Positions 1-9,925 of a stretch of DNA of 64,000 bases are shown here, piece by piece (the stretch's first letter is position 1; every line of letters starts with the position of its first letter). Origin of the DNA: Anaeramoeba flamelloides (lineage: Eukaryota; Metamonada; Anaeramoebidae); NCBI GenBank assembly GCA_027625915.1, contig JANTQA010000045.1, positions 2,852,001 through 2,916,000 of the forward strand, given 5' to 3'. The notes below the pieces were generated by a model. It was not told where the DNA came from and did not search any database. It worked only from the letters and a program-made list of their open reading frames with translations. Both the position numbers and the translations under genes were made by a program.

Positions 1-520
1 TTTAAGAATTTTTTCAAGTATTTAAACCTAATAAAACTTTAAATAGAGAACTGGTCACTTGGTTCTTCTGGTACCTTGTAGCTAGCCTACCCCCATAATA
101 ATTATATTTCGTAATTATTGTTTCATTCGAAAATTGAATTTATTTATCTGGGGAAAACCATATTAAATAATTTAATATTTTTTTTCAGAATAACATTATT
201 ATAGAGAAACATTGAATGATAAAATAACTAGTATATAATAATTTTAGTCATAATTTTATTAATAAAATAATTTTCAATGATACTATTTCCCAAAAAAAAA
301 TTTTTAAAGAATTAATTTATTAAATGAAAACTTGGAAAATAAAAGATAAAACAAAAAAAAAAAATTGTAAAAAAAGATTTTGTAAAAAAAAAATGTTGAG
401 ATATTAATTCTCATAATTTCAATATTGATCAAATTAGTGAACATTAAAATATTTTTTAAAAAAATATTACTGTTCTTTAGATTAATAAAAAAAATAATAA
501 TAATAATGTATATCCCCAAT
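1..520. other. AT-rich spacer, nothing recognised
   Basis: No open frame with coding character is visible apart from the 3' flank of the minus-strand gene that ends at 521. Positions 45-110 are less AT-rich than their surroundings and may be a repeat fragment, but no second copy was found in the window. Confidence 0.4.
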
Positions 521-3300
521 CTAATCTTCTTCAGTTTTTTTGATTTCGTTTGGTTTTGTTTTCTTTCTTTTTTTTCTTTTAATTTCCAAATCAAAATTTG
601 TTTTTAATTCTTCTAAGGTTGACTGAAATTCCTTAAAACGTTTTTTATCTTCAGTATCAAGATCTTTAATTTCGGATTTCTTTTCATTTATAATATCATC
701 AAAAACTTGTGATAATTCAACTATTAATTCACCATATTGATCTTCAAATGATTTGAGAATAATTTCTGCAAAATCACATACTTTTTCCTATTTTATTTTA
801 TTTTTTTATTTATTTATTTTTAAGATAAATTATTAAAGAAAGTTATTTTAATAAAAGAAAATTACAAAATCATTACTCTATTAAATATGGAAATAGTTAT
901 AGAACAACCACAAGTTGAAATAAATTAAATTTTTATCGAATATGTATACTTAAAAAAAGGTTTTTGTTCTAAATTGAAGACATTTAAGTGTGTGGGAAAT
1001 AAACCCCATTCCAAAAATTTGGACCCACCCAAAATCAAAAATAGGCAAAAAAAAAAAACTCAATTTATTATATTTTTCCAAACCTAATATAAAACAACAT
1101 TGAAGTTATCCAGTATTAATGTTTTAATAATTAAATCATTTTAATCCAAATAAAAGAAAAAAAAATATAAACCAAGAAATAAAAATTGGTGTGTCCAAAA
1201 TAATGAAACGAGCTGAACAAAAAATGTATTGGTTAATTTGTTGAAATTTCACCAACAATTGTTGATCGATCAAATTATAAGATACCATCGGCAAATTTTA
1301 TGTGATTTTCCAATTTAACAAACCCAACACTAATCTTCTATCATCCATCCAAAAAAACTTTCAGATCTAAGAAAACAGATTACGTAACAGGGAAAAAGGA
1401 AATGAAAATAAAACAAAAAAGACAAAAAATGAAATAAATTATAAAATCACACGACAAGAATAGCACAAAAATTGTAGTCACTTTTTTTACTTAGCAACAC
1501 TTTGTTTTTCTGAAATTGTTCCAAATTTTGAAAGGAATTACAAGATCACAATGCAAAAACTTTCTATTTAAAAGTTTTTACAAGTCAAACTTTTAAAAAC
1601 AGGTAATTTAAACAACTTTCCAATTTTTGGTTTCCATAAAAAGAGTTTCGGGTTATTGAAAGTTTACAAATATTTTTCTTTTAGATAACTTTCAAAAATT
1701 TCAATTAAATTCAAAATGTTATCTTTTGTTAATTATTATTTTGTACACTTTTTTTGGCTTATAAAAGTTTGTATCAAGTATTTGAAATTTGAAAAAATAT
1801 GAAAGAATATCAGAGACGGAAATCTTGCAGACTGTCAGTCTGAAAGTTCGAAAAAGTCTTGAAAGTATTTTTATGGATTGTGCTATTCTTGCCGTGCAGA
1901 ATTCTTTCCAAATTGAATTTAAAGTGTGGTATTGTTATTCTCTCAACTGTTTAAACCGTGTCCAAATTTTTGGAATATAGTTTATAAAACAAGAAAAAGA
2001 TTGATTTTTGATTTTTTTAAATAAGGATTTTTTGATCATGGGATATCTTTGATTGTTTTTCTAAATGTGTTTTTTAAACAGATCCTTTGAATCTTTTTTT
2101 GTTAATAATTTTTTTGTCTTTTTGATCTTTAAAACTTTTCGGTGTAATTAGAATTTTTTGTCAGTTAGGATCATGTGTGAATTTTTTTTGTTCTTAAATT
2201 TGGATTTTTTTTCATTGGAATCCTGTGGATTTTTTTTTTTTTTTGACATTTTTTTGAAATTGAGATCTTGTGATGTGTTGTTTGATTTGTTTTTGTTTTT
2301 TTAATAATTGAGATCCCATAAATATATTCTTTTTTTGGAAATTACATTTTTTCTCTGAATTTTTTCCTTTTTGTGATTTGTAATTTTGTCCTTGGGATAA
2401 ATGACTACTTTTGTTAATTGGACTGTTGAGTCATTGAGATCCTATTTTTTGTTAATAGGTTTTTTTTTTGGAATTGAGCTATCATTTGAATTTTGATTTT
2501 TTATTGCAATTTTAAATTCTTTGGATCTTTAGGATAATTTCTTTTTAATTTTTTCAACCAAAAGAAGAGCATTTTCAAAATATCATTGATAGAGAGTAAT
2601 ACTCTCCTTGGATAGGAAGCAAATTCACAGTAAGTGACTTCCCTTAAAAAAAAACCCTCAAATTTTGTTAACAATTTTTTTTTAGGTTGTGTAGTTTCGA
2701 ACTAAAAATTTATTTTATTTGACACACATTTGAGAAATAAATTATTTGGGATTCAAACGTCACACAAAAAAAAGTCCTAAACATCAAAAAAAAATTGTAA
2801 AAACGAATAAACAAACAAAGAGGAAATAGAGACAATTTGAACAAATAACAAAAAATAAAAAAGAAATAAAGATCTTACAAATGAGACTGCCTTTTCTTGA
2901 TGAAATACAATCACAATAACGTTTTCACTTTTTTTTGTAACCATTGATAAACAATCCTCAGAGTCTGTAGTTTTAAATGACGACGTTATTATTTTTCTGT
3001 TTGTTGAAAAAGAATGTCTTGTTCGGTTAATACCAAATTTTTGTTTATTTGATTTTTTCTTTGAGGAAGGTTGCTCTAAAATCACTCTGTTTACAACTAA
3101 ATTTAATACAGAGAAAGAAATTGGGAAACAGAGTGAGAAGAAGAAGAAGAAGAAGGAGAAGAAGAAAGAGGTAAGTAAACATTTAGAAAAGAAGAAAAAA
3201 ATTTTTGTAAGACAGGTATATTCAAAATCGGAAGAATTTCGATTTTTTTAAAAATTGTTTAAAGATAAACAAACCCAAATTTCGATCGGTTAGGTTTCAT
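521..3300 (-). CDS. Unrecognised Lys/Glu-rich protein, three-exon model (166 aa)
   Basis: The function is not recognised. The model joins 3300-3275 (ATG, eight codons plus two bases), 3086-2879 and 787-521. All junctions are GT-AG and the phases agree (2, then 0), giving 166 residues and a TAG stop. Exon 2 is Ser/Lys-rich at its start and ends in a hydrophobic strand (VIVIVF). Exon 3 is a charged, probably coiled-coil tail that ends in a Lys/Arg cluster and EED. A pyrimidine-rich tract precedes the exon 2 acceptor. The last intron is about 2.1 kb and carries a MITE-A copy. Exon 3 is clearly coding in style; its linkage to exons 1 and 2 is inferred from phase and strand. In the alternative model, exon 2 splices to an acceptor near 2780 and stops after about seven codons, which would make 521-787 the last exon of an unseen gene. 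Confidence 0.42.
1000..1984 (+). mobile_element. MITE-A copy 1 (mariner-related), interrupted by MITE-E
   Basis: The ends are inverted repeats sharing the core ATTCCAAAAATTTGGAC: the left end starts AAACCCC and the right end reads out as AAACTAT. The body matches copies at 7.7, 9.0, 27.1, 31.5, 45.9 and 54.3 kb. No transposase frame is left, so it is non-autonomous. Its termini resemble those of the Tc1/mariner relic at 12.8 kb. It lies in the inferred last intron of the gene ending at 521. Confidence 0.75.
1450..1896 (+). mobile_element. MITE-E nested in MITE-A
   Basis: An insertion of about 447 bp breaks the MITE-A body: sequence on either side continues the alignment with the other copies. 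It has its own inverted ends (CACGACAAGAATAGCACAA on the left; the right end differs by one base). A diverged relative lies at 42.69-43.02 kb. A 63-codon open frame over its right end (1789-1980) looks fortuitous. Confidence 0.65.
1990..2770. other. T-rich, G-skewed spacer
   Basis: The + strand is strongly T-rich and A-poor, with scattered degenerate repeats of a GAGATC/GGATC-type word between T runs. No coding frame is seen on either strand. Under the gene model above it is intron; otherwise it is the 3' flank of the exon at 2879-3086. Confidence 0.4.
3135..3170. repeat. GAA trinucleotide microsatellite
   Basis: A run of GAA/GAG units on the + strand gives a CTT/CTC pyrimidine tract on the minus strand, about 50 bases upstream of the inferred acceptor at 3087. 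It may act as the polypyrimidine tract of that intron. Confidence 0.7.
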
Positions 3301-3436
3301 TTTTTTTATTAACAAAAATTAGTTAATTGGATTCGTTTCTTGAACAACAAAGAGTTGGGTTGAAAATTTTGTTGAGTTTTGTGATTGTGTTGATTTAATT
3401 TTTTTTAATACAAAGCTACAAACAAAACCAAGATAA

Positions 3437-3745
3437 TTAAAATATAAAAATTTGATGTGTCCAAGTGGCTGACCAAAAGAAAAGATCTGAAAAAAAAAAA
3501 AAAAATTTAAGAGGGAATTTATCATACCATTTTCACCTAATGTAACTGAAAAGAGGAAAATTGATTGTGTAAAATCTGAAATCGCTTGGGAAACATGCTC
3601 ACCATTCCATTTATATTGTTGATCAATAAATGGGTATCCACGTTTATGAGTAATTAATAGCCGAACAAGGGACATGTTAATAAACACAAGCAAAAAAAAT
3701 GGTAGTAAAAGATTTGCGAAATTTTCACGAGAAATCAATAGTGTT
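3437..3745 (-). CDS. Partial membrane-protein gene, unrecognised
   Basis: An exon at 3745-3528 begins after an acceptor (ATCAG) and encodes a hydrophobic helix rich in Leu/Phe/Val, then a soluble loop (GYPFIDQQYKWNGEHVS) and a second hydrophobic stretch. A GTATGA donor and a T-rich acceptor define an intron of only 41 bp (3527-3487). The spliced frame continues for about 16 residues (LFFWSATWTH) to a TAA at 3437. If the short intron is retained, the frame instead runs open to 3319 through a Phe run and a further hydrophobic segment, so the C-terminus is uncertain. The first ATG inside the exon is at 3675. An upstream exon is likely but was not found. No family is recognised. Confidence 0.45.
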
Positions 3746-3942
3746 CTGATTTTTGTTTTATAATAAATTTAACTCAAGAAATTTGTTAAACTTTGCAGTT
3801 TGGGATGGTTAAAGATATATTTTTCGCTTGATTTGTTAAAGATAAAATTTATGGAGGAGGTAACAAAAGAATTAGATAAAATAAAACAAATTTTGACTGT
3901 TTGTGTTGGTTTAAGTCATTAGAATCTTATTTAAAAAAAAAA

Positions 3943-5070
3943 TAAGGGAGTAATATTTTTTTTTAAACCAAATAAAATCTTTGTAAGATCATTAAAAATT
4001 TTTTTGTAATTTGTGCTTTGACAAATGGAATGGATGAGTTAATCCTCATTTAAACAATTTGTTAATTTGAGTCTCTTTTTTGAAATTCAAAATTTACATG
4101 TTCCCGATATAAAACGAAAAAAAGGAAGTATATTATTTTTATTAACAATTTCGTTAATACTTTAGAAAATGGGAAACATATTTTTCGTTTTATGTTGGAA
4201 AGTCTTTTTTGTTTTTTGATTTCAAAAATTTTTTATTTGGTTATTATTTTTAATAAATCATATTCCAATTCAAATCTTAGCAAATAAAACTTATTGAAGC
4301 ATAAGTGATTTATTAAATGAATATTTGATAAAGAATAACCTTATTTTATCAATTAAATTGAGATCTATTATGCAAATAAATTTTTTCTTTAATGTTTGAA
4401 AAAAAGTTGTTTTCTGATTTATAAAAAATTTCAAAAAAATTTTGAATTTTTGAATTTTTTCAAAAAATTGTTTGGTCTTATTCACAATAATCAATTTAAC
4501 AATTTAAATCATTTTTACAATAAAAAAATTGATTTTGAATTTTGAGGATAAAATTATTTAATTCTCGAATATCATCAAGAAAATTTTATATAAAAAAATC
4601 GAATTTTATCAGAGAGAAAAAAAAAAATTTCTAGACTAAATTTTTTAAATGACTTGAAAAATTTATTGATTATAACTATTCTTGATCCAAAAATATATTT
4701 ATTTAACAATTAGTTGAATAAATAATTGTTTTAGTGAACCAAAAGAATTATCTCAAAAAAGAAAAAAAATCTTTTTATTTTAATATTCCTGGCAACAAAT
4801 ACTTGTTATTGTATGATAAAAATGATGGGAATGTTAATAAAAAAGGGTAAAATTTTTTTATAAGTTGAGAAATAAAATGAATTTAATAATTTTCTTTTTC
4901 AGAAATGAAATGAAAAAAAAATTGATCTAATAAAAAAATATTCTGTTTATGGGTAACTTAGTCGATCAGAATTTTTTGACACTTAACATATACAAAATTT
5001 GTAAGTAGAGAAAACCACCAATAACAAATTTAAAAATTTTCCCTTGTTGTTTTAGAGTACTGATCCCTTA
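3943..5070 (+). mobile_element. Element K copy 1 (1.13 kb, non-autonomous)
   Basis: It aligns end to end with an inverted copy at 33429-34566 and a direct copy at 52847-53990, all between 1.128 and 1.144 kb. The ends begin TAAGGG and finish as the complement (CCCTTA), so it has short inverted termini. No long open frame is shared by the three copies, so it is probably a non-autonomous DNA transposon. Confidence 0.7.
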
Positions 5071-5274
5071 AAATAATTTTTTGTTTTATAAGATTTAGAT
5101 TTTTATGTTATTGTATAAAATGAGAACAACCACAAAATTTGTTTTAAGATTAGTATAGATTTATATCAAAACTATCCAATTCAATTGAGTAATGAGTGAA
5201 TATTTACCAAGATAAATGAAAAAATAATTTATAAATGTATTCTTGGTCAACATTACACTACAAGGAAAAAATAA

Positions 5275-5885
5275 ATCCTGGAAATTGATTTTTTTCTATT
5301 TTCCCCTTTATTGAATTTCCTCTTTATTGGGTGAAGATTTACTAAGGAGAAAAATCAAGTGGTTATCTACTAATAATGGAAGGGTAGAAACTAGTCGATA
5401 TGGGGAACTTGAAAATGAAAAGAAAAGACCAAAAAAAAAATTGGAACGAGCAAAAAAATTCCATATTTACGAAAAAAAATGGAAGATACTACACAAAGAA
5501 CTCTCAACGAAGCATTCACAATTTCTTAGAAATAATTAAACAATAAAATTTTAAAAAAGAGGATTCTGTCGGTTTTTTAAGTGTTCTTGATAAAAATGAA
5601 CTGTTTTTTTTTTTTTTTTTTTTTGATTTTTTACCAACTTCATTTGAAAACCCCCTTTTTTTGTTTTCGAACTTGCTTTTTTTTTCTTTTTAATTTTCCT
5701 TTTGTTTTTTCAACCAAATAAAATTTGGAACTTGCTCGATTCCAAAATATTTTTTTTTCTTTATCATCTAAATTACTAATTTACCATTAGTAACCAGAGT
5801 TGTAAGAGGATCTTTGATCTCTCCCTTCACCCAAAACAATCAATAAAAAAAAAATAATAAATCCTGAAAATTAAAGTTCGCCAAA
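5275..5885. repeat. Diverged fold-back element
   Basis: The two halves are inverted repeats. The words AATCCTG, TTTATTG, GGGTGAAG and GGAA-CGAGCAA occur in order on the + strand from 5275 and again, read on the minus strand, back from 5885. The plus arm holds a 70-codon Lys/Arg-rich frame (5327-5539) without an internal ATG. The minus arm holds a shorter Lys-rich frame near 5640-5750. Either this is a fold-back repeat whose frames are fortuitous, or it is an inverted duplication of a terminal exon. The first seems likelier. Confidence 0.45.
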
Positions 5886-6435
5886 ACTAGAGATTGGATT
5901 TCAGTTATACATCTTTTTTCATAATTTGTCCAAAGTGATAATAATTTAATGTCAGTAAGAATCGATGGCTATTAGTGTATTGAAGATTTGAAGACCCACA
6001 ATTTTAAAAATTAATGACTTTTGAAAAAAAAAACACTTATTTTTGGGGTATTTTTTTTTTTTTTGAAATTAGTTACAATGAACATAATATATATTAAAAA
6101 TTAATTTTTAGCAAATTTATTTTTTTTTTCATTTTGTTAAAGGGTTTTCAAATTATTTGAAATATTTGTTGGAAGGAATATATTTAACAATGCAGAAAAA
6201 TTTTTTTTGAATGGTGAACTTGTCAATAAAAACTAAATAAATAACCCACCGGTTTTAAATTTTTTATTTATATTTATTAATATGGGTTGAATTTATAAGT
6301 AGGCTTTTGAAATGAAAATCACAACTGAAATTTTACTCATTTTTTAAAAAAATACCAATTGATTCAGGCCAAGTGGTATATTAACTAGATTTTTTAATTA
6401 ATTAAGAAATACATAATCATGTTAAGAAAATAATT
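5886..6435. other. AT-rich spacer, nothing recognised
   Basis: There are only homopolymer-rich intergenic sequence and short chance frames on both strands. Confidence 0.35.
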
Positions 6436-7226
6436 AAAGGTCTGTCCAAGGAATTTGTGTTTTTTTTTTTACATTTGATCAAAAAAACTTTTGGTTGATT
6501 AATCTATTCATTAATTTTCAATCTTAAATTAAGTAATATATGTATATATATATACTGATTGGATCAAGATCAATTGTATTTATTTCAAAATCTATACATC
6601 AAAATAATTCTAAATATTGATATAAAATAACACATTTTTTTGGCGAAAACAAGATTTACAACATTTTTCGAGACAGTCAGTTCCACTTTTAATGCACAAA
6701 CTTTCAACGAAATTTAAGGTACAATAAAAATCTCAAATTAAAGTACAAAATTCAAATTCTAGTAAAATTATTAGTAAAAAAAAAAATTACAAATTTTGTG
6801 CCTTATTTTGAGATTTTTTTTGTGCTTTAAATATCGTTGAAAGTTTGTGCCTTAAAAGTGGAAACGACTATAAAAAAGGCAAATAAGATCAGATACAAAT
6901 AATTTTTTTAACAATAACACCGAGTTATCAAAATTTAGTTCTATTTAAAAGGTTATTTGAGATTAAAAAAGTTATGAAAATGATTTTTCGACGAAAAAAG
7001 AAAATAATAAATATCAATTTTCACCCCTAAAAGATATCATATAAAATCTAGTTTTGAAATTATAATACCCTTTATTTATGTCGAGTTATACTAGCAAATA
7101 AATAGGATTATTAAAAAGATCAATTAAATGGTTATTAATAAATTTGTTGATTTACATCTTTTTATGATGATTAGATTGAAAAAAACTTGTTTTAAAAAAT
7201 TACCATTTTTTTTTGGAAAAACTTAT
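6436..7226 (-). mobile_element. MITE-F copy 1, interrupted by MITE-C
   Basis: It aligns over its length with the inverted copy at 18907-19490. The shared marker is a block reading AGGGGTGAAAATTG on the minus strand here and on the plus strand there. Removing the nested 198-bp MITE-C leaves about 590 bp, equal to the other copy. The terminal repeat contains TTCCAAAAAAGT in the better-preserved copy. Confidence 0.6.
6673..6870. mobile_element. MITE-C copy 1
   Basis: This is a nearly complete palindrome of about 200 bp. The left arm starts CAGTCAGTTCCACTTTTAA and the right arm ends with its complement. Other copies are at 23051-23250 and 63039-63240. The CAGT-type ends are of Tc1/mariner style. 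Confidence 0.75.
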
Positions 7227-7739
7227 ATAAACAAAGAAGTATGGTAAGTGAACAACATCAAATAATTGGTTAAAAATTATTAAAAATGAATCTAGATCCC
7301 ATTCAAAAAACATGATACACTCATAACCAAAATTCAAAAAAACAATTACAAGGTATTGTATTTTCAGATTTATTTTTCCGAACTAATTGTTGAAAACATA
7401 TTCTCTTCAAGAGATAATTTTGAAGTGACTAAATTTATACCTTCAAATTTAAAGAGTTATTAAGTATACTCGACCATTATAAGATTGCTAAATCCAATTT
7501 AGCTATCTAAAATAATATAAAGAGTATTTAGAAGGGAAATAAAGAGAGTGAAATTTAAAAAAAAAAATAAGTAAAAAAAAGGTAGTATCCAATAATTAAA
7601 GTGAGAAATCTGAATCGTTTTAATACAACTGAATTTTTGTAAATATAGATTAGGGAATTATTTGGATACGAGCTCTTTATTCCTAATGGTCCGTTGAGAC
7701 ATATTGTTCAACAAGTATTTTATTGTAGTATCATATATT
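7227..7739. other. AT-rich spacer, nothing recognised
   Basis: No coding frame, RNA gene or second repeat copy was recognised here. Confidence 0.35.
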
Positions 7740-8140
7740 TCCCTCAAGTTCATTTTTCTCTTTAATTCATTTTTTTTTTGTATTTTTCCAAACGATATAT
7801 TAAACCACATTTAAATTACCAATAGGATTAGAGTTTTTAATAGTAATCATTTTTATTCAAATATAATAAAAAAATATAGAACTCAAAAATAAAAATATCT
7901 TTTCCCAAATTTATAAAAAAAGTCATAACAAAAAATTTGTATTGGAAAATTTGTTGAAATTTCACCAAAAATTCTTGATCCATCAAATGAGAAAATATCA
8001 TCAACTAATTATATAAAATTTTTCTATTAAACAAGTTTAACATTAAATATATATCATCCATAAAAAAAAAATAGAGCTCTTGAAATAGATTAAGTAACTG
8101 GAAAAAAAGAAATGTTAACAAAACAGAAAATACAAAAAAG

Positions 8141-8156
8141 AAATAGTTTTTTTGTA
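8141..8156 (+). repeat. Target-site duplication, left copy
   Basis: AAATAGTTTTTTTGTA occurs here and, identically, at 8917-8932, directly flanking the LINE fragment. An exact 16-bp duplication is typical of target-primed reverse transcription. Confidence 0.85.
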
Positions 8157-8916
8157 TGGATAAATAAAAAAATAACAAAATTTTTATTAATAAATCCACA
8201 CTCTCCCAGACTTATTTATAAAACAGAAGAAAAAATCGACACAGCAAGAATAACGATATACAAAAAAAGATTTAAACTAATTCAAAAATTAAAAATTTTG
8301 GATTTTAATCAAATAGTTGATAATCTTAAATTTAGAGGGCAAAAATTCGAAAATATTACCTGACAAACGAACACCTTAAAAGAACTCGAAATTGAACTCG
8401 AGAAATATAGAATCAAACAACTAGAAAATAGTCCCAGTTGGAAAGTTCATAAACATTTCAAAATTATTTCTATTCAAAATAATATTAACAAACAACAAAG
8501 ATATTTAAAATGGAAGGGTTCCACTTCGATTTTAAAACTCAGAAATTTTACAAATTATCTAAACAGATACTCTTATGTTATGAACAAAGATAAATCAAAA
8601 TTTTGCAAATTATGCAAAAAATCAAAAAAATTGGATATCATTGAAGATTTGGATCAGTTTCTCTGGAACTGCTCAGCCTATGAAAATAATCGTAGAATTT
8701 GGATATCTGAATTAAAAAAAATTAATATTTCTAATATATTAAATAATAATAATATTAAAAATATTATTATTAAAAAGAATTCCATATATTTATTATCACT
8801 TGTGGGTAATAGACTAATTTTCGAGTCTTTATTAAAATTTCTAAATAAAAATTTAGGAATTCAGGCCAACAAGAGGGATTAACAACTCCTCCGTTAAAAA
8901 ATAAAAAAAAAAAAAT
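8157..8916 (+). mobile_element. 5'-truncated LINE (non-LTR retrotransposon), 3' end
   Basis: This is a LINE fragment with an A-rich tail (8896-8915) and 16-bp target duplications. One frame runs from the insertion edge to a TAA at 8880-8882 and is interrupted only by a TGA at 8361-8363. Its end carries a zinc-finger-like C-terminal motif (CKLC at about 8605, then DQFLWNC at about 8655), with Gln where a His is expected. It then closes with a conserved tail (LLSLVGNRLIFESLLKF). The same tail occurs at 61.96-62.1 kb, and the His form (DHFLWN) at 61.38 kb. The reverse transcriptase part is absent here, as in a 5'-truncated copy. Confidence 0.85.
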
Positions 8917-8932
8917 AAATAGTTTTTTTGTA
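8917..8932 (+). repeat. Target-site duplication, right copy
   Basis: It is identical to 8141-8156 and follows the A-rich LINE tail directly. Confidence 0.85.
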
Positions 8933-9025
8933 AAATTAAAATAATTTCCATATTGAATGTAAATTGTAGTATTGTTGTTCTTTCCACTGTTTAAACGGTG
9001 TCCAAAATTTTGGAATATAGTTTAA

Positions 9026-9490
9026 TACAATACTAAGAAACAAATTTAATTACTTTCAAGAATCAATAAATGTTAATTAATTGTTTTGTATTTGTTTAAA
9101 CTTTTTGGATTTTAGTTAATTGCCAATTTTTTGATTTTCATTTTTTCAATTAGAAAATAGTTTTTTTTTTTTTTTCTTTGAGTTTTTTGTTCTCTAAGAT
9201 TTTTTGAATTACTAAATTATTTCGTTATATCAAAAAAATTTTTAAGAATGATTGATATTATGTTAAAGTGTCAAGTTCTTTTAAATAGAAGAACTTGAAT
9301 AAAATTAGTTGGTGTATCTAAGATTTGTTGGATCATATCATTATTTGTAAAATTTCAACAAATTAACCAATACAATTTTTTTGTTATAGCACAACTTCAA
9401 AATTTTTTGGAACAAATAATTCATTTAGATTGATAATCATTTTTTTTTTTTTGTTTTTAGGTATTTTAAATTATAAATAACTGTTAACAA
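9026..9490 (-). mobile_element. MITE-A copy 3 (inverted, partial)
   Basis: Read on the minus strand it matches the centre of copies 1 and 7, including the words GTATTGGTTAATTTGTTGAA and CCAACTAATTTTAT. It lies immediately beside copy 2 in the opposite orientation. The first 50 bases also resemble an internal stretch of MITE-F. Confidence 0.55.
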
Positions 9491-9836
9491 TTAATTAAGA
9501 TAGTTGTTTGAATTTATTATTTCATATCTTATTTATTTAATGAGATTTTTTTTTTTTTTAAAATTGAATTTTGCTATGTAAAATATTTTGAATTAATGTA
9601 TAAAATAAAACACGAGTAAAAACAGACTTGAGATTAATGTAATAATAAAAAAAGGAAAACTCAGAATAGAAGGATTTAAATTTAAATTGTATTTTTGATC
9701 AAACAATGCTTAAGATTTTTGTAAATTTTATAATAAAAAGGAAAAAAAAACAATTCATCACACATTTCGTGAGAAATATAATAATAATTGTAATAAAGAA
9801 ATAAGAGGAAAATGGGAATAAAAAATTAAAAACAAG

Positions 9837-9837
<1 letters not shown>

Positions 9838-9920
<83 letters not shown>
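9838..9920. repeat. CA/TA compound microsatellite
   Basis: About 27 CA dinucleotides are followed by about 14 TA dinucleotides. The array ends two bases from the stop codon of the RanBPM-like gene, so it would form the start of its 3' UTR. Confidence 0.95.

Positions 9921-9921
<1 letters not shown>

Positions 9922-9925
<4 letters not shown>

Larger units (their letters stand above)
7740..9024 (+). mobile_element. MITE-A copy 2, interrupted by a LINE tail
   Basis: The body matches copy 1 from the TATTTTTCCAAAC word near 7780 onward. The right end, with CCAAAATTTTGGAATATAG, is well kept at 9001-9024. The left terminus is degraded. The copy is split by the LINE insertion at 8157-8916; sequence on both sides of the LINE continues the alignment. 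Confidence 0.7.

Noticed and set aside
1-120. Possible tRNA or LINE piece in the less AT-rich first 120 bases
   Set aside because: No cloverleaf or T-loop consensus and no recognisable RT motif in any frame.
304-607. Overlapping 96- and 60-codon frames on opposite strands
   Set aside because: They are shadows of the exon ending at 521 and of adjacent homopolymer runs; the real frame on the minus strand is a different one.
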